Origin: Candidatus Gagatemarchaeum stordalenia
Lineage (GTDB): Archaea; Thermoproteota; Nitrososphaeria; Nitrososphaerales; Gagatemarchaeaceae
DNA: 64,000 nt
NCBI GenBank assembly: GCA_003164815.1
Contig: PLUF01000051.1
Coordinates: forward strand, 18,533-82,532
Direction: 5' to 3'
How positions within the stretch are numbered: position 1 is the first letter of the stretch; each line of letters begins with the position of its first letter. Shown here in pieces: positions 33,131-42,490 of this stretch. A program made the translations under genes and the position numbers. Under the pieces are notes generated by a model. The model searched no databases, was not told the origin of the DNA, and saw only the letters and a program-made list of their open reading frames with translations.

Positions 33131-36100
33131 AGAAAGCGATAGTTCTGGGAAGCGGGGCAATAAAGATCGGAGAAGCCGGCGAGAGCCGCTAAAGCGGCCG
33201 CCAATTCGACTACTCCGGCAGCCAGTGCCTCAAGGCCCTGAGGGAGGAAGGAGTCGGCTCCCTCTTGGTCAACCCGAACATCGCGACCATCCAGACCGAC
33301 TCAAGGATGGCCGACAAGATCTACTTCCTGCCCGTCAACCCAGACTTCGTCACGGCGGTGATCGAGAAGGAGCGGCCGGATGCCATCATGCTGGGGTTCG
33401 GAGGGCAGACCGCGCTGAACTGCGGGGTTGGTCTCGCGAGGAGGGGGATACTCGAGAAGTACGGTCTGAAGGTCCTCGGCACTCCGATCTCCGGGATCGA
33501 GATAACGGAGGACAGGGAGCTCTTCAAGGAGGCCATGCAGGACGTCGGGATTTCCGTTCCCAGGAGCAAGCCGGCTTACTCCCTCGAGGACGCGAAGCGG
33601 ATAGTCAAGGAGATTGGTTATCCGGTCATCCTAAGGGTCGCGTACACGCTCGGGGGGAGGGGAGGCGGCGTCGCGCGGAACGACAGGGAGCTCACCGAGA
33701 TCGTCCAGAGGGGGCTCAACCTCAGCATAGCGCACCAGGTCCTGATTGAGGAGTACATCGGGCACTGGAAGCAGATCGAGTACGAGGTGATGCGCGACAG
33801 GATCGAGAACAGCATGGTCGTCTGCAACATGGAGAACGTCCTCAGCATGCGGGTCCACACGGGGGACAACATCGTCGTCGCGCCCTCGCAGACGATCACC
33901 AACAGGGAGTACCACATGCTCCGGTCCCTCTCCCTCAAGGCAGCCGCCAAGTGCGGGATACTGGGCGAGTGCAACATGCAGTTCGCGCTCGAGCCGGGTT
34001 CGGAGCGGTACAACGCCATCGAGATCAACGCCCGGCTCTCGCGGTCATCGGCCCTCGCGTCCAAGGCCACCGGCTATCCCATCGCATACATCGCCGCGAA
34101 GCTCTGTCTCGGATACACCCTCGAGGAGCTCAAGAACAAGGTCACGGGCGTGACCACGGCCCTCTTCGAGCCCTCGCTCGACTACGTCGTCGTCAAGATG
34201 CCGCGGTGGGACACGAAGAAGTTCGAGGGGGCGTCGAGGAACATCGGGACGGCCATGAAGTCCATAGGGGAGGTCATGGCGATAGGCAGGACCTTCGAGG
34301 AGTCCATCCAGAAGGCGGCCAGGATGCTCAACATCAGGTACGACGGCGCGATAAGAAGGTTCGTGGAGACCGACGACCTGGCGGTCCTGAGGGAGAGGCT
34401 GAAGAACCCGACGGACCAGATAATCTTCGACGTCGTGGAGGCGCTGATGGTGGGCCTCCCCGAGGACGAGGTGAGCAGGCTCAGCGTCATCGACCCATGG
34501 TTCGTGAACAAGCTCAAGAACATCGTGGAGATGTACGGGCTCATTACCAAGAGCGGGAAGGAGGGGATTGAGAGGGACCCCACGCTCGTGCGCGACGCGA
34601 AGAGGCTTGGGTTCTCCGACAAGCAGATCGCCGCAGCCGTGGGCATGGACGAAGACCACGCGAGGTCGCTCAGGGAGAGGATGGAGATAAGGCCAGTCAC
34701 GAAGGTCATAGACACGCTCGCCGCGGAGTGGCCCGCGCGCACAAACTACCTCTACATGACCTTCAACGGCAGCGAGGATGAGGCCAAGCCCACGAAGGCG
34801 CGGAAGGTCATGGTCCTGGGGGCCGGCCCGTACCGCATCGGTAGCTCCGTGGAGTTCGATTGGGGGACCATGAACATGGCGTGGGCGCTGAAGGCCAACG
34901 GGGTGGAGGAGGTCGTGGTCGTCAACTGCAACCCCGAGACGGTCTCCACTGACTTCGACATGAGCGACAGGCTCTACTTCGAGGAGCTGACCGTCGAGAG
35001 GCTGCTGACGATATACGAGAGGGAGAGGCCGATCGGGGTCGTCCTCTGCGTCGGCGGACAGATACCGAACGACCTGGCCCTTGAGCTCGACCAGAACGGG
35101 GTCAGCATCCTCGGGACCACCGCGGAGTCAATCGAACGAGCGGAGGACAGGGAGAGGTTCAGCTTCCTGCTGGACAAGCTCGAGATCCCGCAGCCGAAGT
35201 GGGGGAGCTTCAGGTCGACGAAGCAGGCCAGGGACTTCTGCGAAGGGGTCGGGTACCCCGTGATCGTCCGGCCGTCCCACGTCCTCAGCGGGTCGGCCAT
35301 GAGGGTGATCTGGGACAGCAGCGAGCTCGACACCTTCCTTGCCAAGGCGGTCGAGGTCAACCCCAACTACCCGGTGACGATAAGCAAGTTCATCGAGGAC
35401 GCCAAGGAGGTCGAGGTCGACGGCATCTCGGACGGGGAGACCACGGTCATCGGCGCCATCATGGAGCACGTGGAGAGGGCCGGCGTCCACTCGGGAGACG
35501 CTATCATGACCATCCCCACAATCACCGTGAACCCCGCGGCCAAGCAGAAGATGCGCGACTACAGCCGCGCGATAGCCCGCGAGCTCGGGGCCAAGGGGCC
35601 GTTCAACATCCAGTACCTCGTCGTGGGGGACGACGTGCAGGTCATCGAGTGCAACCTCAGGGCCTCCCGGTCGATGCCCTTCGTCTCGAAGGCCACCGGG
35701 ATGAACCTCATCGAGCTCGTCGCGCCCGTGCTGCTCGGAGGGAAGCTCACGGGCCTAGTGGACGCGCCGGAACCGAAGGGGTTCGCTGTGAAGGCGCCCC
35801 AGTTCTCATTCATGCAGATGGAGGGCGCGGAGCCCACGGTCGGGGTTGAGATGAGGTCGACCGGCGAGGTCGCATGCTTCGGCGACACGCTCCCCGAGGC
35901 GATGAGCAGGGCCCTCATCGCGTCCGGGCTCAGGATCCCTCAGAAGGGCGAGACCGGGATAATACTCGCTGACGAGAAGTCCGACATGAAGAGGATGCGG
36001 TCGCTGGTGGAGGGCTTCGCCGGGGCGGGGATCGTTTTCGTGACCACACAGTCCCTCGCGAACGGCCTCGGGTCAGGCATGGCCAGGGCCTCGACGACGG

Positions 36101-36297
36101 ACGAGATGGCCGAGATGCTCGCCAGCGGGAAGGCGTCGTTCGTCATCTCACTCAGCACGAACCTGAACAAGATGAGGAGAGACCTCTTCAAGGTAAGGAG
36201 GAAGGCGGTCGAGCTCCAGATCCCGTTCCTGACGACGCTCGAGGAGGGCGAGGTCATCCTCATGTGCGTCCTGTCACCGCTGAAGAGCCTCATCTAG
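33127..36297 (+). CDS. carB: Carbamoyl-phosphate synthase large subunit, interrupted by a predicted 21-base intron
   Basis: Makes carbamoyl phosphate from bicarbonate, ammonia and two ATP. Read as join(33127..33183, 33205..36297) it gives 1049 residues, the normal length. Without splicing it stops at TAA 33190-33192 after 21 residues. Exon 1 is VKKAIVLGSGAIKIGEAGE; exon 2 begins FDYSGSQCLKALREEG, together the conserved CarB N-terminus. The rest has both ATP-grasp halves (VAYTLGGRGGG, EIEVDG-like and KVMVLGAGPYRIGSSVEFDW), the oligomerisation domain between them and a C-terminal MGS-like allosteric domain. GTG start overlaps the carA stop. If the intron is not removed, translation could only restart at TTG 33265, losing about 46 residues of the first domain. 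Confidence 0.93.
33184..33204 (+). other. Predicted 21-nt archaeal micro-intron (bulge-helix-bulge) in carB
   Basis: Seen directly: GGCG (33178-33181), bulge AGA (33182-33184), GCCGC (33185-33189), loop TAAA (33190-33193), GCGGC (33194-33198), CGCC (33199-33202), bulge AAT (33203-33205). GGCG pairs fully with CGCC and GCCGC with GCGGC. This is the 4-bp central helix, two 3-nt bulges and intron hairpin of an archaeal splicing site. An outer helix between 33167-33175 and 33210-33218 (one mismatch) encloses it through an asymmetric internal loop, so it is a relaxed form. Cutting after base 2 of each bulge removes 21 nt with the TAA and joins GAG to TTC, restoring Glu-Phe of the invariant CarB motif. 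Splicing itself is inference. Confidence 0.8.
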
Positions 36298-37558
36298 TGC
36301 GGACGTGCGAGAGGAAGTCGTTCGCAGGGACGAGCGCCTCGGCCCCGTCCCTCAGATCCCTCAGCAGGAAGTTCCCGGAGTCGAACTCCCTCCTCCCGAC
36401 GAGCAGCACCCACCTGAAACCGGTCGAGCTCGCGTCCTCCATCTGCTTCCTCAGGTTCTTGCCGCGGGCACCGACCTCGCTCCGAATCCCCTCCGCTCTC
36501 AGCTTGGCGAGGGCCCCGAAGGCAGTCTCCATGAGGAGCGGTTCCGTGTAGGCGACGTAGACCGAGACCGAGTCCCTGGCCTGCGGGCCCAGCGAGAGGG
36601 CTATCCTCTCGACGCCTCCGGCCGCGCCGGTTGCCGAGAGCTCGGGCCTCCCGAAGAGCTTCGGGAGGACGTCGTAGCGCCCTCCCCCGCAGAGGGACCC
36701 CAGGTCCGGACGGGCCCCGTCCTTGACCTCGAACACTATCGCAGTGTAATAGTCCAGGCCGCGGACGATGCTAAGGTTGTACTGGACGTTCGAGACCCCC
36801 CTCTGCCTGAGGGCGTCCCTGAGGTCGCCGAGTCCGCCGGCCGACTCCAGCCCCGCCTCCCCCAGCCGGGCGAGGACCGCGTCGGGGGAGCCCGTCGTCC
36901 TCCCGAAGTCGAAGAGGCGCTGCATCTCTTCGCGTCCGATTCCCTTGGCCTCGTACTCCCTGACGAGCTCCTCCTCGGTCTTCTTGCCGACCTTGTCGAG
37001 GGCCCTCATCATCTCGTTGGCCTTCTCCTCCGATGTTACCTTGAGCGTCTTCCTGATGTACTCCTCGACGACCCTCCTGTCGCCCACGTGGAGGATGACG
37101 TCGCTCAGGCCCACCCGCTTGAAGAGGTTGTAGGAGAGGTCCATCACCTCGGCGTCGGAGTCAATTGTCGCGTCCCCGAATATCTCGATGTCCCACTGGT
37201 AGAACCAGCGGTACCGTGCGTGCTGCGGCTCGTCGTACCGCCAGACGCCGCCGTAGGATGCCAGCTTGATCGGGGGCTTGAGACCCTTCTTCCCGGCGAC
37301 GTAGCGGGTCATCCCCACGGTCAGGTCGAACCTGAGTCCGATGTCCCGGTCGGCCTTGTCCTTGAAGTGGTAGATCTGCTCGTCGACCTGGCTCCCGCTC
37401 TTCGCCCGGAGCACCGAGAGCGTCTCGATGGGTGCGGGCTCCATCGACCGGAAGTTGTAGGCCCGGACCAGCTCGTCGAAGGCCGCCCTTATCTTCGCGT
37501 GTAGGTCGTACTCGTCTGGATCGATGTCCCTGATGCCCCGCGGAAGGGAGAGGTCCAT
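36290..37558 (-). CDS. hisS: Histidine-tRNA ligase
   Basis: Class II aminoacyl-tRNA synthetase, 422 residues. Motif 1 region PRGIRDIDPDEYDLH, motif 2 HARYRWFYQWDIEIFGD, histidine motifs GLDYYTAIVFEV and LCGGGRYDVL, and the anticodon-binding domain (SVYVAYTEPLLMETAFGALA) are present. ATG start at 37558. It lies five bases after rfcS on the same strand, so the two are co-transcribed, and its end overlaps the carB stop region by eight bases. Confidence 0.96.
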   Translation of the reverse strand: MDLSLPRGIRDIDPDEYDLHAKIRAAFDELVRAYNFRSMEPAPIETLSVLRAKSGSQVDEQIYHFKDKADRDIGLRFDLTVGMTRYVAGKKGLKPPIKLASYGGVWRYDEPQHARYRWFYQWDIEIFGDATIDSDAEVMDLSYNLFKRVGLSDVILHVGDRRVVEEYIRKTLKVTSEEKANEMMRALDKVGKKTEEELVREYEAKGIGREEMQRLFDFGRTTGSPDAVLARLGEAGLESAGGLGDLRDALRQRGVSNVQYNLSIVRGLDYYTAIVFEVKDGARPDLGSLCGGGRYDVLPKLFGRPELSATGAAGGVERIALSLGPQARDSVSVYVAYTEPLLMETAFGALAKLRAEGIRSEVGARGKNLRKQMEDASSTGFRWVLLVGRREFDSGNFLLRDLRDGAEALVPANDFLSHVRTR

Positions 37559-37562
37559 GCCC

Positions 37563-38519
37563 TCACTTGCCCTTGAGGGCCGCCAACTCGGCGAGCATCG
37601 CGGTTAGCTGTATCTCGGGGTTAGCACCCAGCACCAGCCGGTAGTCGTACTCGGCGAGAATCTTGATCGCTTCGGCCATGTGCGGGGCGCCGGCTGTGAT
37701 TGTCTCGTTGGAGTAGCGGAGGAAGTCCGACTCAGGTATGCCGTAGACCTTCGTGAGCTCGACGAGCTTCTGGCGGGCCCCGGCAAAGTCGCCGTCGAGG
37801 GCGAGGTTGACTATCTCCGCGGCCCTTCCTCTCACCAGCGCGCCGGTCACCGCGTCGACCCTCTCCATGGTCACCTCGCCGTCCGCCGCGGCGGCCTGCA
37901 GCAGGTTGATCGCCTGCCTCAGGTCTCCGTTCGTGGCCTCGTAGACGGACTCCAGGACCTTCTCGGTGGTCTTCACCTTCTCGTTCTTCGCTATCTTCCT
38001 GAGGTAACCAACCACCTCGTCAGAGCCGACCCTCTGGAACCTGAAGATCGCACACCTGCTCTGTATAGGCTCGATGATGTTCGAGGAGTAGTTGCAGACG
38101 AGGATGAATCTGGTGAACCTCGAGCTCTCCTCCATTATCCGCCTGAGCGCGGTCTGCGCGTCGCGCGTCATCTCGTCGGCCTCGTCCAGGATCACGAGCC
38201 TGAAGGGGACGCCCTCCCTCCGGTCAGAGTAGCTCGCGAAGACCTTCACGCGCTCCCGGACCGTGTTGATGCCCCTCTCGTCGCTCGCGTTCAGGGAGAG
38301 GGTATAGTCGGACTTGAGGTCTCCGAGGATCTTCTCGGCGACTATCTGTGCGAGCGTCGTCTTGCCGGACCCGGGAGGACCTGCGAAGAGCAGGTGGGGC
38401 ATCTGCTGCTGCTTCTCGAGGAGCGGCCTGAGCCTCTCCTTCACATCGGTCTGGTTGATGACGTCCTCTAGGTTGTGAGGCCTGTATTTCTCGACCCACA
38501 TCAGGTCTTCTATCGGCAT
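37563..38519 (-). CDS. rfcS: Replication factor C small subunit
   Basis: Clamp-loader AAA+ ATPase that opens PCNA with the large subunit. Walker A FAGPPGSGKTTLAQI, Walker B LVILDEADEMTRDAQ, the SRC motif IQSRCAIFRF and the C-terminal collar domain are present. 318 residues, no intein although rfcS is a common intein site. ATG 38519 lies 28 bases after a TATA-like ATATAAT. Confidence 0.96.
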   Translation of the reverse strand: MPIEDLMWVEKYRPHNLEDVINQTDVKERLRPLLEKQQQMPHLLFAGPPGSGKTTLAQIVAEKILGDLKSDYTLSLNASDERGINTVRERVKVFASYSDRREGVPFRLVILDEADEMTRDAQTALRRIMEESSRFTRFILVCNYSSNIIEPIQSRCAIFRFQRVGSDEVVGYLRKIAKNEKVKTTEKVLESVYEATNGDLRQAINLLQAAAADGEVTMERVDAVTGALVRGRAAEIVNLALDGDFAGARQKLVELTKVYGIPESDFLRYSNETITAGAPHMAEAIKILAEYDYRLVLGANPEIQLTAMLAELAALKGK

Positions 38520-38543
38520 CCGGGTTTACACCGCGGCTGGAGC

Positions 38544-38550
38544 ATTATAT
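38544..38550 (-). promoter_or_regulatory. TATA-like promoter of rfcS-hisS
   Basis: ATATAAT on the minus strand, centred 28 bases before the rfcS ATG, consistent with a leaderless transcript. Confidence 0.55.
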
Positions 38551-38598
38551 CACCACGCCCCAAATCCGGATATAATAATGTCAGGGTCTCGGCTTCGC

Positions 38599-39321
38599 CT
38601 AGGCGACCTGCAGGCCGAGGTAGAGCCGGCCCAGCTCCTTGTGGTCGAGCAGCTCCCTGCACGTTCCGCTGAAGACGTTCCTGCCGCTGACCAGGAGGTG
38701 GGCGGTGTCGCCCATCTCGAGGGCGCGCTTTGCGTTCTGCTCGACGAGGACGGTGGTCAGGTTCATGCTCTTGGTTATCGACGCGATCGTGTCGAGCACC
38801 TGGGTGGCCACCTTCGGCGAGAGGTTGGCCGTCGGCTCGTCGAACATGACCACCGATGGCTTCCGCATCAGAGCCATCGCCATGGCGACCATCTGCCTCT
38901 CCCCCCCGCTGAGGTTCGAGGACTTGGTGGCTAGGTACTTCGAGAGTTGGGGAAATAGCTCGAGCGCGGCCTTCACCCGCTGTGGATAGTCGTCCTCCTT
39001 CAATGTGTACCCGGCAAGGCGCAGGTTCTCGCGGACGCTCAGGTTGGTGAAGACGTTCTCTGTCTGGGGGAGGTACGCGACACCCGACCGGGCGACCTCG
39101 GTCGGAGATTTCTTCGAGAGAAGCAGCCCATCGAGCTCGATGGTCCCACCGCTGACGGACGCTATTCCCGAGATGGACTTGAGGAGGGTGCTCTTTCCCG
39201 ACCCGTTTGGGCCCACGATCACGGTAATTTTTCCGGGGAAGGCCTGAATCGAGACCCCGTTGAGTATCTGGAGGTTCCCGTAGCCGGCGTAGAGGTCTGT
39301 GACTTTGAGCAAGCTAGGCAC
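38599..39321 (-). CDS. livF: Branched-chain amino acid ABC transporter, ATPase LivF
   Basis: Second ATP-binding subunit of a LivFGHMK-type importer. Walker A IVGPNGSGKSTLLKSISG, signature LSGGERQMVAMAMALMRKPS and Walker B VVMFDEPTANLSPKV are intact. 240 residues, ATG start, overlapping livG by eight bases. With livG and the binding protein it forms a minus-strand unit divergent from livH-livM. Confidence 0.94.
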   Translation of the reverse strand: MPSLLKVTDLYAGYGNLQILNGVSIQAFPGKITVIVGPNGSGKSTLLKSISGIASVSGGTIELDGLLLSKKSPTEVARSGVAYLPQTENVFTNLSVRENLRLAGYTLKEDDYPQRVKAALELFPQLSKYLATKSSNLSGGERQMVAMAMALMRKPSVVMFDEPTANLSPKVATQVLDTIASITKSMNLTTVLVEQNAKRALEMGDTAHLLVSGRNVFSGTCRELLDHKELGRLYLGLQVA

Positions 39322-40081
39322 CTAGGTAGGCTTCTATCACGTGAGGGTCGCTGATCACCACGTCCGGAGACCCGTTCGAGATTATCTTCCCGTAGGCCAT
39401 CGCGATCACGTGGTCGACGTAGCCCAGAGCGATGTCTAGTCTGTGCTCGATTATGAGGAACGTCACCCCGAGCTCAGTGCTGAGCCTCTCGATGGTCGAG
39501 AAGATCTCGTGGGCAAGAGTGGGGTTGACACCGGAGATCGGCTCGTCGAGAAGGAGGACATCGGCGCCGCTCATGAGGGCCCTGCCCATCTCCAGCAGCT
39601 TCATCTGCCCCCCGCTGAGCGTGCTGGCCTGTTTCTCCCAGAGCCGATCAAGATTGAGCAGCTCTAGAAGCTTGGCCGCTCTCTCCGTCGAGGCCTCTTC
39701 CGGTCTCTTCCAGAGGGCACGTATGGGAGCCCTGAGGAATCCCTCGCCGGGATTCTTCTTCTCCGCGACCAGCACGTTCTCCAGCACGTTCAGTTTTGAG
39801 AAGAGGGCGGGGATCTGGAACGTCCTGGCTATGCCGGCGTGATAGACCCGGTGGGGAGCCCAGCCTGTTATGCGCTGCGACTTGTAGTAGACCTCCCCCC
39901 TGTCCGGCTTGTAGAAACCGGAGATCACGTTCACTAATGTGGTCTTTCCGGACCCGTTCGGGCCTATCAAGATGGTGATCTTGTTGGTCTCGAGTCCGAA
40001 GGAGACGCCATCAATCGCCTGGAGCCTGCCGAAAGACTTCTCGATTTGCTGGACCTGTAAGATCTCGGCGGCCGCGGGCAT
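39314..40081 (-). CDS. livG: Branched-chain amino acid ABC transporter, ATPase LivG
   Basis: First ATP-binding subunit. Walker A LIGPNGSGKTTLVNVISGFY, signature LSGGQMKLLEMGRALMSG, Walker B VLLLDEPISGVNPTL and the LivG-type extended C-terminus are present. The start is ATG 40081 (MPAAAEILQVQQIEKSFG), since the domain begins there; the longer frame from 40177 would run back into the binding-protein gene. A box near CTTAAAAGG (40106-40115) may be an internal promoter. Confidence 0.92.
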   Translation of the reverse strand: MPAAAEILQVQQIEKSFGRLQAIDGVSFGLETNKITILIGPNGSGKTTLVNVISGFYKPDRGEVYYKSQRITGWAPHRVYHAGIARTFQIPALFSKLNVLENVLVAEKKNPGEGFLRAPIRALWKRPEEASTERAAKLLELLNLDRLWEKQASTLSGGQMKLLEMGRALMSGADVLLLDEPISGVNPTLAHEIFSTIERLSTELGVTFLIIEHRLDIALGYVDHVIAMAYGKIISNGSPDVVISDPHVIEAYLGA

Positions 40082-40110
40082 CGCGAAAGAGGTCCGGGAC
40101 CAGGCGCCTT

Positions 40111-41553
40111 TTAAGGCATTCCTGGTTGCCAGGTTATCGCGTCTGTTGCGGAGGAGTACGACCCGGCGAGAACCCACTGCGTGGACCCGCTGACCGTCTG
40201 CACCTCGTAGATGTCGTAGCCGACTGGAGCCTCGTCACCAGAGGGCTGGAGCTGGGTCCATCCTGAGGCACCGTAGTAGGTGTTGGCCACGCCGGGGAGC
40301 GCCTTCTGGATTGCCTGTCCGTTGTTCTGACCTGCTGCTATGACGGAGAGTGCGGCGACCCAGGTTGCGTCATAGGCGTTTATCGCGTAGGAGTCGGGCG
40401 TCTGGCCAGGCGCAGCTGCGGTGAACTCGGCCACGAAGGCGTTGGTCTTCGCCGAGGGAGTCGGAGACTCTCCGATCGTGCTGATCAGCTTGACCTGCGC
40501 CGAGACTGGAGCGGCCGCGCTCGTGGAGTTGGTGAAGTCAGTGTTCTGGGCCTCACCGTCCGATCCGTACCAAGTGGCTGACAGCAGGCTTGGGAAGCTG
40601 CTCTTCGCCTGGATGAGCATCTGCCCGACCTCCTGGTACCCGATTGCGACTACTGCAACGCTGCTGGCACCGTACTTGGCCACACCCGATTGATATTCGC
40701 TCTGCGCCGTCGTCAGAGTCGGTGTGAAGTCGGTTGCTGTGGAAGAGTACTGAACCTCTGACTCGGTGTGGCCGCCTAGGGCGACGAACCTGTTCATGGT
40801 TGCGTTCGCCAGGCCGGTGCCGTACACCGACTGCTGGTTGATCACGACGATGTCCTTGACGTTCTCACCTACCAGCGCGCGGGCGATTGCGAAGCTCTGA
40901 GCGGCGTCGTTCGGCACGAGCCTGAACAGATAGTCGTTCGGGATGGCCAAGCTGATGGCGGTCGAGGACGGGCTGATCAGGACGATGCGGTTGGTGTTTG
41001 CGTACTGGAGGATGTTGCTGGCCTCGCCGCTGCTCAGAGGCCCGACGACCACTTGGACGCCGTCCGCAGACAGGGTCTGCAGGTCGGTGAGTGCCGTCGC
41101 GGGGTTGAGGCCGGTATCCTCGGTGATGGTGGCGAACTTGTAGCTCGTCACCCCTTCGGCCAGCAAGTAGTTGTTGATGTCAGTGATCGCGAGTCCTACG
41201 GCTATCTTCTGCTGGGAGCCGATGGCTTGCAGCTGACCGGAGAGGTCAGTCAGGTCTCCAATCGTGATGGTGCCCGTGAGCCCGCCGGAGCCGCTGGCCG
41301 TAACAGTGTTGGTCACGGTCGCGGTCGCGCCCGCGCCGACCGTCGTGGTCGATGTCGAAGTGCTTGTAACAGTCGATGCCATCGATGAACTCGAGAGCGC
41401 GTAAGTGATTCCTGCGCCCACAATCAGACCGACGACCAGCAACGCGATAGCTATTCCCGTAGATGTAGCCTTACGAGTAGTAAGTTTCGTAGGGCTCCGG
41501 AAGGCTCTCAATCTATTTAAATCTTGACTCCTGTTTACGCCCGTCGGGTGCAA
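40111..41553 (-). CDS. livK: Branched-chain amino acid ABC transporter, substrate-binding protein
   Basis: Periplasmic-binding-protein fold (Peripla_BP_6), membrane-tethered outside the cell. An N-terminal hydrophobic anchor (GIAIALLVVGLIVGAGITYA) precedes a Ser/Thr-rich stalk, then the binding domain: GTITIGDLTDLSGQLQAIG, VVVGPLSSGEASNILQYANT, AYDATWVAALSVIAAGQNN. The 5' end is uncertain: TTG at 41553 or 41511 are in frame, but the TTTAAA box at 41516-41521 sits between them. Amino-acid or peptide-like ligands are expected; exact substrate unknown. Confidence 0.88.
   Translation of the reverse strand: MHPTGVNRSQDLNRLRAFRSPTKLTTRKATSTGIAIALLVVGLIVGAGITYALSSSSMASTVTSTSTSTTTVGAGATATVTNTVTASGSGGLTGTITIGDLTDLSGQLQAIGSQQKIAVGLAITDINNYLLAEGVTSYKFATITEDTGLNPATALTDLQTLSADGVQVVVGPLSSGEASNILQYANTNRIVLISPSSTAISLAIPNDYLFRLVPNDAAQSFAIARALVGENVKDIVVINQQSVYGTGLANATMNRFVALGGHTESEVQYSSTATDFTPTLTTAQSEYQSGVAKYGASSVAVVAIGYQEVGQMLIQAKSSFPSLLSATWYGSDGEAQNTDFTNSTSAAAPVSAQVKLISTIGESPTPSAKTNAFVAEFTAAAPGQTPDSYAINAYDATWVAALSVIAAGQNNGQAIQKALPGVANTYYGASGWTQLQPSGDEAPVGYDIYEVQTVSGSTQWVLAGSYSSATDAITWQPGMP
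41513..41522. promoter_or_regulatory. Palindromic TATA-like box between livK and livH
   Basis: CTATTTAAAT contains the palindrome TTTAAA and could drive both divergent transport units. It is 46-50 bases before the likely livH start on the plus strand. Confidence 0.45.
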
Positions 41554-41566
41554 AGGAATCCTCGAC

Positions 41567-42490
41567 CTGCCTCCGTACGCGATTAGCGCGATAGTCTACG
41601 GCTCGATCTTCGCGCTCATGAGCGTAAGCCTGACACTCACGTACATCACCACCAAGGTCCCCAACTTCGCGCAGGGCGCGTTGGTCACCGCTGGACTCTA
41701 CACGGGCTTTGCGCTACTTAGCATAAACAAGATCAATCCGTACGAGTCGCTGCCCCTCTCTTTTCTGGTCGGCGGGGCGATTGCGGTAGGGATGTACTTG
41801 ATCGTTCTGAGCCCGCTTTCGCGGCGCGGCGCCCCCGTAATCTCTCTCATGATCGCGACGCTGGCGGTAGACATAATATTCATCGGGATCTTCGGGATAT
41901 ACTCGGACTACCTCTACCAGACGAAGAAGGTCTACGACGCCAAGCTCTTCTACGCGCTCACCTCGGCGGACTTCAGGTTCCTCGGCGTGGACGGGGTCGT
42001 CGTAGTCGCCCCAGTCGCCCTCGCGCTGATGACCTTCGGGCTTTACCTGATGCTCACGAGGACCCGGTTCGGGCTCGCCATGAGGGCAACCGTCGAGAAC
42101 CCGAACCTCGCCAGGGTCGTCGGGGTGAACACCCGGACGGTCTACGTCGTGTCGTGGTTCCTGGCGGGGGGCCTCGCGGCCATGGCAGGCGTCTTCTATT
42201 CGTTCTGGCAGGGCGGGGAGCCAGACATCGGGTCCATCCTGCTAATCTCGATGTTCGCCGGGAGCATACTAGGAGGACTGAAGAGCATCTACGGAGCTGT
42301 CGTTGGAGGTCTTGTGGTCGGGGGCAGCGAGATCATAATTACGACTCTCGGTGCCCAGTATATCGGCGCCTGGGTTACCCCCTACGAACCAGGTATACCA
42401 CTGCTGGTCATGGTCATAACCCTCCTCGTCATCCCGGGAGGATTAACCTCGGTCGACTGGAGACGGCTCTTCTCGGGAGGGAAGAGGTAG
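41567..42490 (+). CDS. livH: Branched-chain amino acid ABC transporter, permease LivH
   Basis: Membrane permease with 8-9 helices. YITTKVPNFAQGALVTAGLY is the LivH signature after the first helix, and MRATVENPNLARVVGVNTRT is the cytoplasmic EAA-like loop. The first standard start, ATG 41618, cuts the first helix in half. The frame from CTG 41567 (LPPYAISAIVYGSIFALMSV) supplies the missing half. Alternatively GTG 41548 was the start and one base has been gained between it and 41567. livM follows with its ATG immediately after the stop codon. Confidence 0.88.
   Translation: MPPYAISAIVYGSIFALMSVSLTLTYITTKVPNFAQGALVTAGLYTGFALLSINKINPYESLPLSFLVGGAIAVGMYLIVLSPLSRRGAPVISLMIATLAVDIIFIGIFGIYSDYLYQTKKVYDAKLFYALTSADFRFLGVDGVVVVAPVALALMTFGLYLMLTRTRFGLAMRATVENPNLARVVGVNTRTVYVVSWFLAGGLAAMAGVFYSFWQGGEPDIGSILLISMFAGSILGGLKSIYGAVVGGLVVGGSEIIITTLGAQYIGAWVTPYEPGIPLLVMVITLLVIPGGLTSVDWRRLFSGGKR

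Noticed and set aside
33184-33204. Stop-codon readthrough, or a cloning linker with a NotI site (GCGGCCGC) as the cause of the carB insert
   Set aside because: Readthrough would insert seven residues in an invariant motif. The NotI-like octamer is fully explained by the GCGGC and CGCC arms pairing with their partners, and the insert length exactly matches BHB cleavage. A linker remains possible if resequencing shows it.
33127-33264. Reading carB as simply starting downstream at TTG 33265
   Set aside because: It would discard the conserved GSGAIKIGEAGE..FDYSGSQ segment, which is present and in frame on both sides of the 21-nt insert, and would leave carA without its overlapping partner start.
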